Notes under the pieces: model-generated
The model's input: the letters and a program-made list of their open reading frames with translations, nothing else
Told to the model about the DNA's origin: nothing
The model's database searches: none
In this document: positions 25,309 to 36,029 of the stretch, piece after piece
How positions within the stretch are numbered: position 1 is the stretch's first letter
Layout: each line of letters opens with the position of its first letter
Translations under genes and position numbers: made by a program
Origin: Terebella lapidaria
Taxonomy: Eukaryota; Annelida; Polychaeta; Terebellida; Terebellidae
Length of the DNA: 64,000 nucleotides
Assembly: GCA_949152475.1 (NCBI GenBank)
Contig: OX424555.1
Coordinates: 61,981,977 to 62,045,976, forward strand
Direction of reading: 5' to 3'

Positions 25309-26183
25309 GAGCCACCCAACTAAAAAAAAAATATGTTTGTCGACTCACGCATGTCGATATATCGATTTATTATCTCGATAAATCGACTTATCTAACTCGA
25401 TAAATCGACTTATCTAACTCGATAAACCGAGATAGTATCTCGATAAATCGACTTACACATCTCGATAAATCAACTTATGTATCTCGAATTCTCGATAAAT
25501 CGACTTGTGACTTGGGTATTTAAAGTACAAGTAAAATGAACCATTTCGTTGGTTACCTTGACAACAGCAAGGCACATGGAAGAAAATAATTATTTATAAT
25601 AAACACTAAAAATGAATATATGAATTACCATTTTAACATTAAATATTGAATAATACAAACCAAACTATCGAAATAAAAACTATAGTGAAAACACCACATC
25701 AAAGTTGCAACATGTTTTCGAATGAAATTAATATACTCGTTATTTCTTAAAGCACATTTAGCCAATAAACATGCAAATGGCTAAATTCGTGACGTTGTCT
25801 TGGACGGCTGATTGTTATTCATATGTTTTTATGATATTCAATAAAAGTGATCAGTTTCCTTAGTTTGCCTACTATTGTCAACGTAACCGATGAAATGTTG
25901 TGGCTCGCTTATATTTTGGCTCAAATCATATTATTTTATTTGTACTTTAAATACTCAAGTCGTAAATCGATTCGAGATACGTAAGTCGATTTATCGAGAT
26001 ACTAAAGTAGATACGAGATAGTACGGTGATATATTGAGTTATGTAAGTCGATATATCGAGTTATTTATCCAGATACCAACTCGACTTTTCGAGATATTAG
26101 TCGATTCAGCAAGATAATAAGTCGATTTATCGAGATACGTAAGTCGGCAAGTTAAAAAAAAAAAACTTTTAGTTCGGTGGCCC
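25309..26183. mobile_element. Foldback-type element with about 240-bp inverted arms of CTCGATAAATCGACTTA units
   Basis: The left end AG-GCCACCCAACTAAAA (25,309) is mirrored at 26,167-26,183. Each arm holds tandem units of CTCGATAAATCGACTTA about 20 bp long. The inverted match extends further inward to GACTTGGGTATTTAAAGTAC (about 25,507) and its complement (about 25,945). The central 0.4 kb is unique and AT-rich. It is a nonautonomous DNA element of about 875 bp with no coding capacity. Confidence 0.75.
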
Positions 26184-27576
26184 TAATCCTTTTCTGTAAC
26201 CGCGAGATAAGTTCTCCTTGACTTGGATTTCTTTGACTCGGCAAAACGATCGCTTCGTGTATGAGTGTTTTATGTAACTTCGTTGATATGCAACTAGTAC
26301 ATGTATTCACAAAATAACACAAATACATAGATGTATATCGCAAATAATACCTACTCATTACATGCTGGTTTACCATTGCAGTTGACCTTATCAGTCAAGC
26401 ACACTCCTGGTCGCATGCTGTAAATAAGGATCATCAGGGCCTGTACAGTATATTATTGTAACATTTCTAAGAAAAGTTCATATGTAATCTATATTTGGGT
26501 AAATGCATGCATAGTACCCACGTTTAAACACTATCGTGAATACACATATTATATATGGACATTGGTCTTGTGGATTTCAATGGAATTCGTATTACACAAT
26601 CATGCAGTTGCAAACAATAACAAAAAACAATTGTGATTGATATTGATGATTATATAGATGCCATTTTATGGCAAAATACTGTTAATATTAACTGTTTTGT
26701 CGTCATTTACTCGATATTAGTGGTACATGTACTACTGGACGTTTTGTGGTGCCAAACTTGTCAGTTTTGCAACACAAATTGTGTGATTCGTAATTGTACA
26801 GTACGTAATTCAATAATTACGAATTACAGAATTGTTCTAAATCGTAATTCTACCATACATTTCGCGATTTATGAGCAAAAACTATTGGCTACTGCATGAA
26901 ACATAATATTGAGATCATGATATAATTGGCAGCAAAATACATACTATATAAATTTAGTCATGAGAGATATGTAGGCAAAGTTTGTCTTGTGTGTGTGAAT
27001 CACAGGGCTTTATTCTTTTTGCTGACATGATCGAGCAGAATTCGTATCATTTTCCATACGCAGCGGACATTGTGTTTGTGTGTGTGTCAGCATCTGTGTG
27101 TGTAACAAAAACATCGCCTGATTATATCAGTTCTTTACTGATAATTTGCACTCACTAATCCTTTTCACTACTGATAAAGTGATTAAATCCTCGTCAATTT
27201 GATACATGTGGTCTTGCAAACCTAGTGACCTATATGGATAACTCTGAGACAAAGGAGCTTGCCTGTTACACGGTGAACAACGGTGGTGTTAATTCTGTAA
27301 CGCTTTGATGGCGAAAACATAATCATACACGTATTTAGATGTATGATTAACGAGGTCCTTTTCTCCATTCGACTCACAGGTCATTGTTCCGATTTATAGG
27401 CCTACATGGGAACATTATTTATTATGTGCATACATCCAACATACTAGTAATCATCCAAATTACTAACACACTCAGAGACAAGGAATTTATATTTTAAGTA
27501 GATCTAGACAAGTCTGACAACCATATTAAGAAAAGAGCATATATATTGCATTCAACAATTTACCTCTTATTTTTTA
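26184..27576. other. No gene seen
   Basis: AT-rich intergenic sequence with a GT-rich patch near 27,072-27,110. I found no coding or repeat structure. Confidence 0.35.
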
Positions 27577-27580
27577 TTAA

Positions 27581-28616
27581 TCGTCATGGCCCAAGTATCA
27601 TACACTGCGCATGAATACTACTCGTCCACTAAATGAATGCCATTTAAAGTACTAGAAACATGAAAATATGAATTGAACTCAGATGAGAGATCTAGTTTTG
27701 CTGAGTAAAATGTTGTTTACCGCATCCCAATATCTCTATTGGTTAAAAAGTTATGGCGATATGAATGTCACATTTTGGCAGGATATAACATATGCTGGAT
27801 TGAACACTTCTGGATTTTTGGAGAAGCTAATTAGTATGCAAATGAGGTATTCGTGACGTAGAAGGGGGAATATTTTTAATTAGGCAACTTTGAGTCTTAA
27901 TATAATTGTTCTGGTCAGAATTATTGCAAACCTCAATTTTACACATTGATAGGAATGGTCAATAATCAGTGTTGTTCAAAATTTTACTGTTGCCATGGTG
28001 ACTATTCACCTGCTGGAATCCCTAGCAACCACTGGTTGCTATGGGCCCTAACTACCAGAAACTGGGGTTTTGACAGATTTTGGTTATTGTATATTAATAA
28101 GGCATGTAAAGTCAATCCATTTTCACCTTTGGTTTCGTTTGTTTATCGACAGGATTGGGGATTTGGGCCATAGCAACCTGGTTGCTAGGGACTTCATACC
28201 AACACTGGTGACCTTGGCAACTATCCGGACGTGAAATTCATTGACTATCAATCATGGAGAGCATGTGGAATAAGCTTTGTTGAATAATTGCAATTTCTAA
28301 AGACTTTAATATGCCAGTAAAACTAGCTAATTAAAAAATGTTCCCCCTGTGACGTCATGCATACAAATTTGCATAATAATGAGCTATATGATTTCCCAAA
28401 TTGTATAGTGGGCAATTTTAACTTTGAAGCACTGTAACTTTTGAAGGAATTGAGATATTCACATGCTGTAAAAGCCATTCTGATCAGCTCACATGGTGCT
28501 TGAATCTGAGCTTACATCATATTTTCATGTTCCTAGTACTTTAATCCGTCTCTCACCTTTTTAATCCTTATTGAATATAGAGGAAGGCGCAGTGTATGAT
28601 ACTTGGGCCATAGTGA
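27581..28616. mobile_element. TTAA-flanked element with long terminal inverted repeats
   Basis: TTAA at 27,577-27,580 and 28,617-28,620 flank matching ends: the left begins TCGTCATGGCCCAAGTATCA and the right complement reads TCACTATGGCCCAAGTATCA. The inverted match goes on for roughly 250 bp (AAAGTACTAG-AACATGAAAATATGA, with gaps). The TTAA duplication is typical of piggyBac-type transposition. Inside lie ATGCAAATGAGG and TGACGT words and paired GTTGCCATGG/CAACC-GGTTGC motifs, as in the elements at 36,159 and 54,008, so these are one family. No transposase is present. Confidence 0.78.
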
Positions 28617-28620
28617 TTAA

Positions 28621-29215
28621 CTTTTGCATTGTAATTGGTTGTTAGAGCAGAAAATTTTGCTGTTCCCTGCTTTTGTTTGCAGAAACAACAAGTTCGTGTG
28701 TGGCAAAATTCGAGGAATCGGTGGGTCTACATCTGATAATTATTTTGTGAAAATGAATGTTCGGTCTACTCAAATAACATATAATGAACAGGTTTTTTCG
28801 CATATATATGAATGTGGACCAAGTAACAAGACCAAATAGGCTACTGTCAGGTGTTTGGTCATAGTTGAAATATATTGGTGGACCACCTGGAAAAGCCAAT
28901 CTGCGAAAATAGTGTTCCATGAATTATAATTATTGGTGAATTATATCAGATAATACTTTTAATTAGAATACATGTAGTAGTGAAACAATAATTTGCATTT
29001 TTATTTGAATGTGATTCGATGACACCGAGCCTAATGCGACGTAGGGCCTACTTACAGCTTGAAATTGTCTGGCATTGTCTGACTGTTTATAAATCATAAT
29101 GTTCAACTTGACTACCAAACGGGCTTCTCACACATTTAACTTAGCGAAGTCAACGAATACGACGTAACAAGCAAGAAAATTTGAAATGAGCCCAAGGGTT
29201 AAGAAATGTTACGGG
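28621..29215. other. No gene seen
   Basis: AT-rich sequence. Two short open frames (one per strand) at 28,624-28,920 show no family pattern. Confidence 0.3.
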
Positions 29216-29219
29216 ACAA

Positions 29220-30170
29220 TAGATGTTTTGTAATTTTAGTTTAGCTATTTTATCCTGTGACCATGAAAATGAGGTCACTGGTCAAATACAAGGTAACAAG
29301 ACTATTCAGCATCTGTATCACTTTCATGTCCACAATTGATTGCTAAGCTGTAAATTCACTAATGAGAGAGATCTTAGCATTTTTTGTTCCCGTGACCTTG
29401 AAAATTAAGTCAAAGGTCAAATCAAAGCTTACCAGAATATTCGGCACATATCATTTCCTATATGTGCAAAATTGACTCCCAAGCTGTAATGTTGATAATA
29501 GGTAAGATATTGGCCATTTTGTCCTGTGGCCTTGAAAATGAGGTCAAAAGTCAATTTCAAGGTCATGACAATATTCAGAATACATGTATATCAATTCCTA
29601 TACGTTCACATTTAATTCCCAAGTTGTAAAGTCGATAGTGTTGAAAATAAAATAAGGTCAACGGTCAAGTTCAGCTCATGAAAATATTATCATATATCAT
29701 TTCCTATATGTGCACAATTGATTCCTATTTAAGCTGTAAAGTCGATAATAAGCGACATATTAGCCATTTCGTGCTGTGACTTTGAAAATTAGGTCGAAAG
29801 TCAAAATCGAAATCATCAAAATATTCGGCACACATCATTTCAAATGCGTCCACAATTTAATCCCAAACTGTAATTCGATAATAAGCAACATAATAGCCAT
29901 TTTGTGCTCTGGCCTCGAAAATGAGATCAAAGGTCCAATTCAAGGCAAAGACCCTCCACAGAAGGGTCTTTGTTCAAGGTCATCAGAATATTCGGCATAT
30001 ATCCGTTTCCTGTATGTGCACAATTGATTCCCAAGCTGTAAAGTAGATAATAAGCGAGATATTAGTAATTCTGTGCTCTGGTCTTAAAATGAGGTCAAAG
30101 GTGAAATTCTAGGCATGACAATATCCAGCATCTAATCTCACTATTAAGTGAGATATTAGGCATAATGTGT
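29220..30170. repeat. Diverged tandem repeat, about 120-bp unit, with AGGTCA words
   Basis: Seven or so degenerate units each contain a version of CCTTGAAAATGAGGTCAAAG, CACAATTGATTCCCAAGCTG, TAAAGTCGATAATAAG and GATATTAGCCATTTTGTGCT. The same family occurs in the opposite orientation at 51,240-51,800. Units differ by indels and substitutions, so it is an old array. Confidence 0.75.
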
Positions 30171-30174
30171 CCCA

Positions 30175-30640
30175 TTATAAAGCATAGGGAATTCAACATG
30201 GGAAAGTCCCATTTGGGACCCATCGACAAAATGAAAATGGCCGCCACTCGCAGACCGGCGATTCAAGGGCTACGAAACTTATACACGTCACAGAGGTATA
30301 TGAGGGGAATCTTTTGAAACAAAAATCTCAGAACTGTCTGAAAAGTTTTTGAGAAAATGGCCACCAAAGTCAGAAATGCGAAATTGAAAAAGACTAAAAA
30401 AAAGACCTCCTTTTTAGAATATGTTTGGGTATTTTCGTGCAAAATTTCAGAAAGATTCGAGCGTATACTTTAAAGTTGAAAATGTGCACCAAAACAACAA
30501 TGCCCTGTTAACAAGAAAATGCAGCTGACTGCCGGAGACAACATCAGAGCTGGAGCACATCATCAGCACCACGACAGCTGAATGTATCTTACACAACGTT
30601 ACCCGTCTCCCGCAATTCCCCCTCCCCCTCTAAAAAAAAT
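30175..30640. repeat. Dispersed repeat beside the array, family member 2
   Basis: The first part (AACATGGGAAAGTCCCATTTGGG, with a short palindrome) has its inverted counterpart at 51,180-51,215. The second part (30,505-30,600) matches 17,695-17,790. The array plus this flank recurs as a unit at 50.4-51.8 kb, so array and flank probably travelled together. Confidence 0.6.
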
Positions 30641-30649
30641 AGCCCAAAG

Positions 30650-31314
30650 GCTGCGGACAGTTTTGGTTTGGCCGTGGCAGGCAACAAACCTTCAGATTTA
30701 CCAATCAAGGTGATCTGTGTGAACTTCAATATCACCATTTGTGCGGCATTTGATTTTATGTTCATAATACGAAGATATATATCTGGGTGCAAACTGTTAG
30801 GCCGCTCAAGCCAATTTACACATTCCGAGTCAGACATTTGGCACTCAAGGTCATCTGGGGTCAAGTTAGTTGACATCATTACTTGTGCTATATGTCTAAC
30901 CTATATGTTCATAATGCAAACATAAGCTGCCTATATGCAAGCATTTCATATATAAAGGACGAAGAAAATGTTCATTAAGGAGGCTCACGGCTTTATACAT
31001 GCAAAATTTAAAATAATAAGAAATTCTTTATATTTTCACATTAGACTTGTATAGGGATGATCTACCAGAAATTGAAATAAAAAAGATATGTCACCATGCT
31101 AATAAAAAAAATTATGGCTTGTTTTCTGATGCGTGTTTTGCCATATTTAGGACAAAATGTCTCCGCTGTTAGCAGCTGGTTGGACTTGTTGGCAACATAA
31201 AATCCGCAAAGCACGTAATCGATGAAACTTCATGAGATTAAATGAGATTTCAACTGGTTGTAGTTACTTCATTCACCAGGTGGCGCTTCTTTTCCCCGTG
31301 AGCCTCGTTAAACG
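30650..31314. other. No gene seen
   Basis: Intergenic AT-rich sequence without supported features. Confidence 0.3.
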
Positions 31315-31316
31315 TT

Positions 31317-31440
31317 ACATGCCAAAACGGTCGTCGATAGGTTGGCATGAAAGCTCCATAAAAAAAGTCAGCACATAGACATGTAGAGAGTTGGGATCAA
31401 GCCACCAACGCTCAAGCCCCCAACGCTCTAATGTCCAAAA
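31317..31440. repeat. Short dispersed repeat, copy 2
   Basis: Second copy of the repeat at 18,541-18,650, in the same orientation (GATAGGTTGGCATGAAA, AAGTCAGCACATAGACATGT, CGCTCTAATGTC). Confidence 0.7.
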
Positions 31441-32547
31441 AAATCTATGTTGTTACATTTTTACTGGAGTGTGTCCTTCACGACCGAGTTTTGGATATTT
31501 CGCCGAGAGGTTACCCTATGAAGCTTTATCCTTTGAAATCACATGATATTTGTTTACAAAAATACTGATGACCTGATCTGCTGATACATGTACACGTAGA
31601 TCTACACTTTCTAATTTTCCTGCTAGCATGTATTGTGGTCCTATTCGTTGATTGATTGAATGATTTCTACTGTACGACTTGCGGAAAAACTCTTTGCCGG
31701 ATCGTGCAGGTACACCGTAGCATAGTCTAGAGTTCGAGCACTATTTGTCGGACGGGCATTCAAATATCGGACACATGATTCATGAATAAATCAACAAGGT
31801 TTTCACATTTAGCATGTTTAGTATACACTCTGTAAAAAATATTGGACTGAGCAAATGTGTAGAATCAAAGCATGAATTTCCATATGACAGGAGTTTCAGG
31901 TTTCTTTCATTTTTACATGCTCTGAGACATGCAGTCTGCTAGGATCCTAGACTTCATGTACTTTTGAGGTCTGTGTCTGTGCTTCAGCAGTCCAAGCGAC
32001 TCCGCGTCGCTTGGACTGGTGCTTCAGTTTCGTGTTGACTTTATATGTGAATATGATATTGTAGAGCAACAAATCATATTTTATTCCGTTACATTTGAAC
32101 TATTGCATCGGCAATATATCTCCAATAAACTGGAAATACATCCAAAACTGTCCGGTATTTGCGTGCTCCAACTCTAGATCTCGAGTAGATCCTCTATTAG
32201 ACCTACAGATTAAGTTAACATGTTAACTCTGGAAACACATGGGAAACATACGAGTACTATCTTCTCCCGCAAGCAGGATTCAATTATCATGGTAATATAG
32301 CGGGCCTACAGCTGTACAGTACTCGTACACTAAAAATAGTCCTGGAACAAGGCTCGCCTGAGATTTGGTGACACTTGTGCTGAGCTAGACCAGTATCACA
32401 CTCCAAACAATACTATGCATATATTGTTTTTGTACTGGAAGTGTAAAGGAAATCTAAACAGCTAAATGTGGAAATATAGCCGTAAGGGGTCAATGAATAC
32501 AGCACCTGCCCATACAGTATTATATAAATAGACTATGTCTTTTCCAG
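31441..32547. other. MIEF upstream region; 5' UTR exon not resolved
   Basis: I see no secure coding exon. The stretch ends in a 3' splice site (CTTTTCCAG, to 32,547), so the MIEF transcript probably has an upstream non-coding exon. In mammals the MIEF1 5' leader encodes a small LYR-type protein; I did not find a matching LYR frame here. Confidence 0.35.
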
Positions 32548-32591
32548 ACTCTTCTGACATTGACAAGGACTGGATACCGGTAGATCTAGTG

Positions 32592-33941
32592 ATGGCGGAA
32601 GGCGGAAGACAGACGCGGCGAGCGAGACGATCACGCGAAGACGACAATGGGGGACCTGGAATCGGGACTTTGCTGGCTGCGGGCGCCATAGCAGCAGGTG
32701 TGGGTGCAGTCGTCTACGGGGCGAAGAAACTCTTTGAGTACGTCAGTGAGGAAAAAGCTGCCGCAGAGAAGGAGAGTGGATGTTACAGGCCACCACCTAA
32801 TGAACGACCAGGAGGTAACTTCTCGGGAGTGCCGGCTGACCCTGGCCGACACCGTCCTCTCCAGGGAGATACCCGGAGAGTCATTCCAGGGAAACCAGAA
32901 GGGAACAAGCGGAGCCTTGCTGAGGTCCTGGAGGAATATTATAAGGAGTATGTGTCTGTGGCAGGGGATGAAATGCAGAGGATTCTTCTGATCACTGAAG
33001 AAGTGAAGAAGTTTCTGCTCATGTATCTGCAGAGAGAACACAGTGGACTAGGTGTGATGAGCTTTGAAAATCACGGTAGTATATTTGAAGACTTGGCGGT
33101 GGTGTCAGCAGACCAGGTGGACTTGCTCCTAACAACCAGACTTGACACAAACATGTGGGCACTCGTCACATCTAATGATGTTGGCCTCGAAGCACCAGGC
33201 TACTTTGGCATCAAGCGGATAAACTTAGAGGAGCATCCCCTCGGTTCACATCCGTATGACGAGTTCGTGGAAGACATGTACCTCTCCCGCGAGCTGGTGA
33301 CTAATGCTTATAGAATGGCAGTTGCTGATGCAACATCAGTCATTGACCGGTATGATATGGCCAGTGAGGTGGAACCAGACCTGATCACAATGACTGCCAA
33401 CGATAGCACTGGTACTACTGCCCTACGCATCAATATATTACCTGCTATATGCCTCTGCGGAAAGCTTGTCACCTCCAGATCACACCCGGGCTTGCACATG
33501 GCTGCCGAGCACCAAATTCTCTGGCAGGCATCATTTGCTGCACAGGAATCACAGAGACTTCGAGCGATGGACCCCAAGAAGTGCTGCCACCTCAAGTGCC
33601 TCAAGATCATCAAAAGCATCCGTTTGAACCATCCCACCCATTTCGGCATGGTTCCCTCGTATGTCTACAAAACCATCCTCCTACACATGATGGCAGACAC
33701 TCCCGAGGAAGATTTCTGGGCACCAGAGTGTCTCCAGGAACAATTTGTTGATTTCTTGAACCAGTTGATCTTTTACCTGCAGGGGCGCAGTCTTCCCAGT
33801 GTCGGTGACGGTGGGATCAACCTCCTGGAGGGCACATCACCCGAGGTCTGCGATGGACTTGTCAGCTTCATCACCACACGGATCGGGAAGGAAAAGCTGT
33901 GCTCACTTCTTGATGAGAGAGCTGGCACACTGAATGTTTAA
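32592..33941 (+). CDS. Mitochondrial dynamics protein MID51/MID49 homologue (MIEF)
   Basis: An outer mitochondrial membrane adaptor that recruits the fission GTPase Drp1. From the ATG at 32,592 the protein is 449 residues (human MID51 is 463). I chose this Met because MAEGG...REDDNG matches the vertebrate start, although the frame stays open 5' to the splice site at 32,547. Residues about 23-48 form the single membrane anchor (GIGTLLAAGAIAAGVGAVVY). The rest is the Mab21/nucleotidyltransferase-like cytosolic domain: GSIFEDLAVVSADQVDLLL, APGYFGIKR, RINILPAICL, LKIIKSIRLNHP and a C-terminal LPSVGDGGINLLE, all colinear with MID51 as I recall it. The whole coding region is one exon. At two positions that bind ADP in MID51 (His201, Arg342) I read Gln and Ala here, as if MID49-like. 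Confidence 0.9.
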   Translation: MAEGGRQTRRARRSREDDNGGPGIGTLLAAGAIAAGVGAVVYGAKKLFEYVSEEKAAAEKESGCYRPPPNERPGGNFSGVPADPGRHRPLQGDTRRVIPGKPEGNKRSLAEVLEEYYKEYVSVAGDEMQRILLITEEVKKFLLMYLQREHSGLGVMSFENHGSIFEDLAVVSADQVDLLLTTRLDTNMWALVTSNDVGLEAPGYFGIKRINLEEHPLGSHPYDEFVEDMYLSRELVTNAYRMAVADATSVIDRYDMASEVEPDLITMTANDSTGTTALRINILPAICLCGKLVTSRSHPGLHMAAEHQILWQASFAAQESQRLRAMDPKKCCHLKCLKIIKSIRLNHPTHFGMVPSYVYKTILLHMMADTPEEDFWAPECLQEQFVDFLNQLIFYLQGRSLPSVGDGGINLLEGTSPEVCDGLVSFITTRIGKEKLCSLLDERAGTLNV

Positions 33942-34064
33942 GTCTGCGATAAAAGTTATAACATACCAGTGGAAGTTTTTCATGAGCATAGTGACATATC
34001 CGTAATATTTATATAAGGGGCATCTATAACTACTTATCAAACTGTATGGTATTGGATGTAAAAA

Positions 34065-34070
34065 AATAAA
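34065..34070 (+). promoter_or_regulatory. Poly(A) signal of the MIEF gene
   Basis: AATAAA about 125 bp past the stop codon, in an A-rich run with a second overlapping AATAAA. Confidence 0.55.
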
Positions 34071-34089
34071 TAAATGAAAAATTTAGTGT

Positions 34090-35700
34090 TATATTCACAG
34101 TTTATGAATTTGCTCCAAAACCCTTGTGTAGATATGTGCTATTTATGGGAAATTCAAGTAAAAATAGCACACTTTGGATACATACTTGCTTGAAATGGTA
34201 GGAGTCTAATTACCCAGATGGTTAAGAGTCTAAATTGTCATTATTGTTGTCTTATGCATCTACTGTTGATGATCTATTATATGCTGTATGTTTTAGCTTT
34301 ATTCAAGATAATTTTTTTGTTAGTCTTTTTTTTTTCCTGCAGTATTCTGATTTATGTGATACATTTGTTTACAATGTTTTGGGCAGTCAGTTACTTAAAA
34401 AGAATAAACATTTTTGTTATGAAAATGTGTTTAAGTTACTTTGATAGGAAGACCAGTGATGCAGTACACATATGTCACCTGGTTTTCACATGACACTGAA
34501 GAGCATCAATATCAAATAAATATGTGTAGTGAATTTCTGGCCAGAATTGAAGTCGGGTAGAAAACCCTTTACCGCTGGATTCAAAGGAGATAGTGGTTGA
34601 ATAAGGTAGTGCCCATCCTACGGTTTTAGTACATTGCATAGGCCTACATGTGTCACCAAAATTTAATTCATTGTCATTGATCAAAGATAACAGCTGTGTC
34701 ACACTTTTATACCTGTGTCATCAGCAACTAAACCTCTGAAAATTGATACCTGTATTGATTATTCATCGATCAGTTTCAACATCTTATACCAAACACTTTA
34801 TACAAACACATGCTAAAATGGGACTTCGTACAGTTCAGTTATCATCAGTTCCAACAAAAGCTATGGCTATATCTAATTTATTATTTACCAGTTAATTCTA
34901 GTAGTACTAGAAATGGTGCAAAACCGGTACGAGCCATCTGTCCTAAATTCGCCAACAGGGTTTTCAGACCTTGTAATGCAAACAAAACCAACCAGTTCTA
35001 TCATCAATCGAGACTCTGATATTCAATCTTTGTACCAGCAGATTGTTTTCCATAAAACGAGTTTCTGAGCTCTGATAATATTGAGTTGGCGAATTTTGGG
35101 ATGCGGCGAATTTAGGACAGATGGCTCACGAGTAGACCTTTCCGCGCAGTTGATTTAACGGTATGCCTGGTCGACTGCCGCTATTTTTTTCGGTTGCGTT
35201 ATGACGAAGACAAAAAATCATAATGCGCTAGATTTATGTTCGATCAGGGGCGACATCTCGCGTCCGAAATTAGAAACGAGGCGAGGTAAATCAGAGAGTA
35301 TTAGTGCGCGTCGATATGCTGTGTTTTTCATTTGTTTGGTAATTTCGAAGGCTTTATCTGGCTGAATCTTATTCAAAATTGATTTATGAAGTACCGCTGT
35401 GTACTTCAAGTTATCAGCTATAGCCCAAAGTTGTGTATTTTTGAAGAAAATCGATGAAATATACGGCCGTTCTTCCACGATTCTGACCTCGACCTTGGTT
35501 TCGCGGACGACCTTCTTTCAGGAGAAGGCGTGGCACGCTCGACCAATAGGAAGCAACGTAAACAACGACTGAGGTGGGTGTGTGGTGTGTGGCACGTGCG
35601 TTTTGTTGTTGAAAGTGATCGCCCAGTGCGTTCTAGGCCCATCACGTTTATTTTGGCGATTTGTTTGGTTTGCACCGCTAAGTAAACAGAATCTAGTAAT
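34090..35700. other. Intergenic region and probable PPM1K promoter
   Basis: AT-rich to about 35,100. From 35,150 to about 35,720 it is richer in CpG and GC, as expected of a promoter and leader upstream of the first PPM1K exon. No TATA box or initiator could be pinned down. Confidence 0.35.
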
Positions 35701-36029
35701 AACATGTCAAGGACTACAGTAGACAGGGAATTGTTGCCATCATCTTATTAGACATTTGGAATTGGAACAACAAGGACCTGTGCATGCTTGTTTCTGCCAA
35801 GCTGGGGCTAAGCCTGCGATTTCTAGTGAAAGATTTCTAGCATACTGCCTAGGCTGGTCGTCCGAATTGCATCATCTATTCAAATTCTGACTGACAACAG
35901 AATTTCAAACCGTTGATTGAAAGATCTGGTTGTCTGGTGATCTCTTCCGTATACTGCCACACTTGCTTGTGTTGGTCACTCGATCAGGTGTTGGTAATAT
36001 ATTGCTGAATTGATTTTCGGATTAATAGT

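Noticed and set aside
32548-32591. MIEF start at the ATG at 32,535
   Set aside because: That ATG lies inside the pyrimidine tract of a 3' splice site, and the vertebrate N-terminus matches the ATG at 32,592.
24154-32600. Splicing the 24,154 exon onto the MIEF exon as a coding extension
   Set aside because: The phases do not match; the join would read out of frame and stop after a few codons.
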